Positions 60,346 through 64,000 of a stretch of DNA of 64,000 bases are shown piece by piece (position 1 is the stretch's first letter; the number at the start of each line of letters is the position of its first letter). This stretch comes from IMCC2047 sp041395865. Lineage in GTDB: Bacteria > Pseudomonadota > Gammaproteobacteria > Pseudomonadales > IMCC2047. Where the stretch lies: positions 62,001 through 126,000 of the forward strand of contig JAWKZQ010000004.1 of assembly GCA_041395865.1 (NCBI GenBank), in the 5' to 3' direction. The notes under the pieces were generated by a model. That model saw only the letters and a list, made by a program, of their open reading frames with translations, had not been told where the DNA came from and did not search any database. A program made the translations under genes and the position numbers.

Positions 60346-61371
60346 TTATGTTTCTTCGCGCGGCAAAATAAATTCCACGTCCGAACTCTGATCACTTTTC
60401 ATCAGCCCGGCAACCACTTCCGGAATGGGCAACTGGTTAAATATCACCTGGTAAAGACCGTTTACCAACGGCATATAAACACCCATTTCATCAGCCCGAT
60501 GCTTAACCAGTTTCAGGGTATTCACCCCTTCTGCCACTTCCCCCAACTCAGCGACGACCTGCTCAAGGTTGCCGCCTTTACCCAGTGCATAGCCGACACG
60601 GTAATTGCGGCTTAAAGGAGACATACAGGTTGCCACCAGGTCACCGACGCCAGCCAGGCCGATAAAGGTCATCGGATTAGCGCCCATGCAAACGGCAAAG
60701 CGGCTCATCTCGGCGAGGCTCCGGGTGATCAACATGCTGCGCGTGTTTTCTCCCATACCCAAGGCCGCCGCCAAACCGGAAATAATGGCATAGATGTTCT
60801 TCAACGCACCGCCCAACTCAACCCCGAAGGTGTCGTTACTGGCGTAAACCCGAAAATAGTCGTTAGCAAGCAGCGCCTGCACTCGCTGGCGCAGCTCCAC
60901 GCTGTCGCTGGCAATCACCGTTGCCGTAGGCATGTGCTTGCCAATTTCCTTGGCCAGGTTAGGTCCGCTCAGGACACCAACCTGCTGACAGCAGGTTTCA
61001 GCCTTAAGCACCTCGCTCATTAACTTGAAACCATCAGCGACCACGCCTTTTGTGGTACTCACCAGCATTTGTTCCGGGTTCAGGTGTGGCGCCATGCTCT
61101 GCACAATCCCGACAAAAGCACTGCTGGGCAAGGACACTAAAACCAGCTCGCTACCGGTTACGGCCTCGACCAGATCCGTTGTCGCCGTAAGGTTTTCATG
61201 AAGCGGGTAATCGGGCATATAACGCTGGTTAACACGCGTTTCATTAATTTCCGCGGCTCGTAACTCATCGCGTAACCACAACCAAACCCGATGACCATTT
61301 TCAGCAAGGATATTGGCCAGCGTGGTACCGAAACTGCCACCGCCCAGCACCGCAACCTGCGAATTATTCAT
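60346..61371 (-). CDS. gpsA: Glycerol-3-phosphate dehydrogenase [NAD(P)+]
   Basis: Makes sn-glycerol-3-phosphate from DHAP for phospholipid synthesis. The 341 residues begin with the NAD motif AVLGGGSFGTTLANILAENG, and have the catalytic Lys in GVELGGALKNIYAIISG and the TFIGLAGVGDLVATC motif. First gene of the gpsA-small protein-VWA run. Confidence 0.96.
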   Translation of the reverse strand: MNNSQVAVLGGGSFGTTLANILAENGHRVWLWLRDELRAAEINETRVNQRYMPDYPLHENLTATTDLVEAVTGSELVLVSLPSSAFVGIVQSMAPHLNPEQMLVSTTKGVVADGFKLMSEVLKAETCCQQVGVLSGPNLAKEIGKHMPTATVIASDSVELRQRVQALLANDYFRVYASNDTFGVELGGALKNIYAIISGLAAALGMGENTRSMLITRSLAEMSRFAVCMGANPMTFIGLAGVGDLVATCMSPLSRNYRVGYALGKGGNLEQVVAELGEVAEGVNTLKLVKHRADEMGVYMPLVNGLYQVIFNQLPIPEVVAGLMKSDQSSDVEFILPREET

Positions 61372-61583
61372 GCGTAGATTCCTTGTTAATTATCCCGAAG
61401 CCGCTTTCCAGTTAGCCGTCAGCTATCCCAAGATAGCGCACCTATCATTGAAATAACATCCGATAACGCGACTTAAAACAGTAAAAAGCACCCTGAAATT
61501 AGGCGCTTATAGCATTGTCACCTGCAAAGCGTTAGACTCTAATGCAAAATTTCAGGCTGCATTTTATTGGCAAGGCAAACACA

Positions 61584-62276
61584 ATGCGAGCATCGGATAT
61601 TCAAAAATCGCATCGTATCCTGGTTTTAAACGCTAAGGGCGGCTGCGGCAAAACAACCGTTGCCACCAACCTCGCCTGCCAGTTCGCCAGTGAAGGCCAT
61701 AATACCGCACTGATCGATTATGACCCCCAGTGCTCCAGCACCCAGTGGCTTGAAGCCCGCCCAGAGCACCTGCCGCTCATACACAGTATTTCTGCGCCTC
61801 GCCAGAAAAGTCACGTCACCAGCGTTTGGCACTTGAAAGTACCGGCCGGCACAACACGAATAGTCGTCGATACGCCAGCTCGTTTGGAGGCCATGACAGC
61901 CGTCAAGCTGGTGCGAGAAGCCGATACCGTCCTGATTCCGGTGATCGCCTCCCCCATTGATATCCGGGCAGCATCCCAGTTCATCGAAACACTGCTGAAA
62001 TCACCCGACATCCGAAACAGCAACAAACGCCTTGCCGTGGTAGGCAACCGGGTTCGGAAAAACAGCAAATCCTACAAAGCCCTGTGCGAGTTTCTGGAGT
62101 CGCTGGATATACCCTTCCTCACCAGCCTGAGGGATACGCAAAATTATGTGCGCGCAGCAGAAGAAGGCGTAGGCATCCAGGAGCTGAATTTAAAAAGCGC
62201 CCAACAGGACTGCCATCACTGGTACTCCCTGGCCCGCTGGATCGAAAACAACCAGCTTCCCCAGGTTTGCCTTTAA
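61584..62276 (+). CDS. Orphan ParA-family ATPase
   Basis: A 230-residue MinD/ParA-type ATPase. The deviant Walker A is LNAKGGCGKTTVATNLA with the signature Lys, Walker A' is LIDYDPQCSSTQWL, and TRIVVDTPARLEA is the switch II/Walker B. No ParB, cheW or MinC/E partner is present. ATG at 61584 (AAGG eight bases upstream) is preferred to a frame start 42 bases earlier. Convergent with the oxygenase gene; the stop codons overlap. Confidence 0.85.
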   Translation: MRASDIQKSHRILVLNAKGGCGKTTVATNLACQFASEGHNTALIDYDPQCSSTQWLEARPEHLPLIHSISAPRQKSHVTSVWHLKVPAGTTRIVVDTPARLEAMTAVKLVREADTVLIPVIASPIDIRAASQFIETLLKSPDIRNSNKRLAVVGNRVRKNSKSYKALCEFLESLDIPFLTSLRDTQNYVRAAEEGVGIQELNLKSAQQDCHHWYSLARWIENNQLPQVCL

Positions 62277-63148
62277 AGTGCCGTCAATCGCGCCACTTCA
62301 CTTTGCAGCGAGACATTATCGCTGATACGCCTGAACCAGTTGTACATGGGCTTGGGGCCATCGTTATCCACATTCGGCGCACCGTTTCCTTCAAGCACCT
62401 CATGGATATTGACCGTACGCATTTCCACACTGAACCGGGTGCGATCCGTGGTGTTTTCCATACTGGCATGCAAATGGGCACTGGCAAAACACAACAGATC
62501 ACCGGGCTCCAGCATGACTGGGCAGATACGGGCATCGTCAACGGGCTCTGTCGGCAGGGGAACCGAGGAATAAGGGACACTGCGCTCCTGGTTCGGCAAT
62601 AAATTACGCTGGCGGATATATTCATCAATCGACCAGGTCGCGGTATCGTTGGCCAATGGCCGATGCCAGTATTCAGGGAAAAAAGCCATGCTGCGCGCTG
62701 GGGTTATCGGGTAAATCGGCGCCCACCAGTTGACCTGCGCGTCAATGGTCGAGCCCCAGCTGTCGCGATGCACATCCACCCATTCACAGCGCCCGCCCTT
62801 GTGCGTGCCACCGTAGGGCACAACGCGTAGCGGAAAGTGGTCCCAATAGGTGCTTTCCGGATCCACCCCTACTTCGCCCAGGGCTTTGAAAAATAGCGCC
62901 TTCGGCTCCCGACCGGTACGAAATGCCTGTTGTGCTTCTCCCATCAACTCTAGATAGTCGGCTTCACCCAATCGAGCCTGGATGGTGGTAGGGTCTCCTT
63001 CTCCCAGGTATTGCTGCAGTAGCGCGTCTGTATAAGCGATCAACTCATGCATTGCCGGTACATTCCTGAATACCAAGACTTCGCCGCGAAACAGCATTTC
63101 GCTTCGTTGGCGTTCGCTAAGATGAAAAGAACACTCTGTGAGTTGCAT
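62273..63148 (-). CDS. Putative 2-oxoglutarate/Fe(II) dioxygenase (PhyH-like)
   Basis: A 291-residue protein with candidate iron ligands HRD in EWVDVHRDSWGS and a distal His in FASAHLHASMENTTDRTRFS, where Arg may bind 2-oxoglutarate. The spacing suits the phytanoyl-CoA dioxygenase-like superfamily. Substrate unknown. ATG at 63148 with AAGGA six bases upstream. Confidence 0.65.
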   Translation of the reverse strand: MQLTECSFHLSERQRSEMLFRGEVLVFRNVPAMHELIAYTDALLQQYLGEGDPTTIQARLGEADYLELMGEAQQAFRTGREPKALFFKALGEVGVDPESTYWDHFPLRVVPYGGTHKGGRCEWVDVHRDSWGSTIDAQVNWWAPIYPITPARSMAFFPEYWHRPLANDTATWSIDEYIRQRNLLPNQERSVPYSSVPLPTEPVDDARICPVMLEPGDLLCFASAHLHASMENTTDRTRFSVEMRTVNIHEVLEGNGAPNVDNDGPKPMYNWFRRISDNVSLQSEVARLTAL

Positions 63149-63247
63149 GGACAATCCTTTTAAACTCAATAATCAACCGCTACCATACCGGAGGTTAAAT
63201 ACGCGGGTAAAGAGTATCGGCGGTTTGTTTTTTACTTTCCGTGGCGC

Positions 63248-63279
63248 AAAAAAAAGCGCGAACAGGGGATGTTCGCGCT
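63248..63279 (-). terminator. Intrinsic terminator after the GlcG-like gene
   Basis: AGCGCGAACA and TGTTCGCGCT around a five-base loop, followed on the minus strand by nine T. The 270 bases between it and the gene end show no open frame worth calling, so the transcript has a long 3' untranslated region or an unseen element. Confidence 0.88.
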
Positions 63280-63553
63280 AAACAAAAACCGATAAACAAG
63301 GGGGGAAATTATCGGCATTACTCAAAGTTGCTAAATCACCCATAAACGCGGGTGGGATTTCAACCTTAATCCGTCTGGAACTCAACAATACTGCATTGAA
63401 GCAGCCGGTTCAGGAGATTCGATCCAAAGAACCTTTAATCAAGTCCGTGCATTATATTCACTCAAACAAAAGTGATAATCCCCTTTTTTTGAAAATCACC
63501 TTTACCAGATTGTAATAATCGAATTTCACCGCCCAAGGATAACCAAGCCGCCA

Positions 63554-64000
63554 TTATTTTGTACTGATGGCATGCGTTTTTGGCAAAGCGCGGGCAATAT
63601 CGGATTCCGTCCCGCCACATTCAGGATGAGCAAACCCGTTACCTGGCTGGTAAATAATATTGTCATCACCGGTTTCCGAAACGCCAGCCGGCACAAAGTC
63701 CAGTTTCAGCGCATCGCGGGCTTTCCAGGCCACATTATGATCGGCACAGGAAGTATCGCCACTGACGCCAAGGCCGCCCACAATCTCACCTTCGGCATTG
63801 TAGAGCGCTAGGCCGCCCCCAAAGACATTTACGCCACCGATTCGGCCTCCAACCATTGGATCTTTAGCTGTGCCGTAATTTTTCGCTTTGCCGCGATAGG
63901 CGACATCCGTATTCACGGGATTGCTGAATTGCAGTCCGAACAAACTGCCGCCTGGCTGTGTCGCTGTCCACAGGTTTGCTGTCGATAACGCCAGCTCCGG
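63554..64000 (-). CDS. GlcG/HbpS-family heme-binding-like protein, 5' end outside window
   Basis: The last 148 codons of a protein continuing beyond 64000. Visible are PELALSTANLWTATQPGG at the window edge, DPMVGGRIGGVNVFGGGLAL, GEIVGGLGVSGDTSCADHNV and AHPECGG near the end. The G-G-x-P/V and GGLGVSG motifs are typical of the GlcG/HbpS fold. An additional C-terminal part with Cys pairs (SCADHN, HPECGG) suggests an exported variant. The frame is open at the edge; a TTG at 63943 is not the true start. Confidence 0.78.
   Translation of the reverse strand, partial: PELALSTANLWTATQPGGSLFGLQFSNPVNTDVAYRGKAKNYGTAKDPMVGGRIGGVNVFGGGLALYNAEGEIVGGLGVSGDTSCADHNVAWKARDALKLDFVPAGVSETGDDNIIYQPGNGFAHPECGGTESDIARALPKTHAISTK

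Overview
The window reads as the chromosome of a free-living gammaproteobacterium, probably in or near the Cellvibrionaceae/Pseudomonadales (inference only). The reasons are a moderate GC content, a PA1571-type small protein, a DUF4892 protein, an HsbR/HsbA-like pair, aceK, pdxB, rluA and hrpA. Coding density is high and most genes are housekeeping.

Layout. 0-2 kb: folE, a DUF4892/OmpA-like envelope protein and a small membrane protein. 2.2-15 kb: a large TCA-cycle block, with sucAB-lpdA-sucCD and sdhCDAB on the minus strand and gltA divergent from sdh. A strong promoter precedes gltA and a clear terminator separates sdhB from sucA. 15-25 kb: a coiled-coil protein, a GlnT-like glutamine synthetase whose leader carries a terminator-like stem-loop, an M16C peptidase coupled to msrB, an rRNA-type methyltransferase, pdxB, tRNA-Ala and tRNA-Glu behind one promoter, and a PIN-PhoH protein. 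25-36 kb: gltX, rluA, a LysR regulator, aceK, an ECF sigma/cytochrome c/Tat ferritin-like operon, a cupin, an unusual membrane protein, a methyltransferase, a DUF1499 protein and an LpxH-like phosphoesterase.

37-45 kb is the accessory region and the most interesting part. A complete TSUP (TauE/SafE) gene is followed by about 4.5 kb of mosaic DNA and then by a 174-bp, nearly identical copy of its own 3' region. A third, shorter copy with a 28-bp deletion lies between them. The mosaic holds two decayed REP-associated tyrosine transposase (RAYT) elements; one is bounded by a perfect 18-bp terminal inverted repeat. It also holds extra solo copies of that repeat, the C-terminal half of an HlyD-type secretion adaptor, a second tiny HlyD tail, the first 25 codons of what may be a type I secreted protein, and three small membrane-anchored proteins, two of them with a shared C-E-x-D-G-G motif. 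I read it as a dismantled type I secretion locus with immunity-like genes, cut up by RAYT-end recombination. A third RAYT remnant lies at 44.6-45.0 kb.

41.9-64 kb: a c-di-GMP pair (HD-GYP and GGDEF-EAL), a stomatin/NfeD pair, dusA, transaldolase, a TerB-like protein, an HsbR/HsbA-like partner-switch pair, an MlaA-like protein, hrpA, a MaoC dehydratase, a variant macro-domain protein, a PAP2 phosphatase, a VWA protein with a long Glu-Pro repeat, gpsA, an orphan ParA, a putative 2-oxoglutarate oxygenase, and the 3' part of a GlcG/HbpS-like gene cut by the window end.

Many starts were moved inward from the longest open frame because a good Shine-Dalgarno or the family N-terminus supported it; each case is stated. 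No CRISPR array, prophage, rRNA or integrase was seen.
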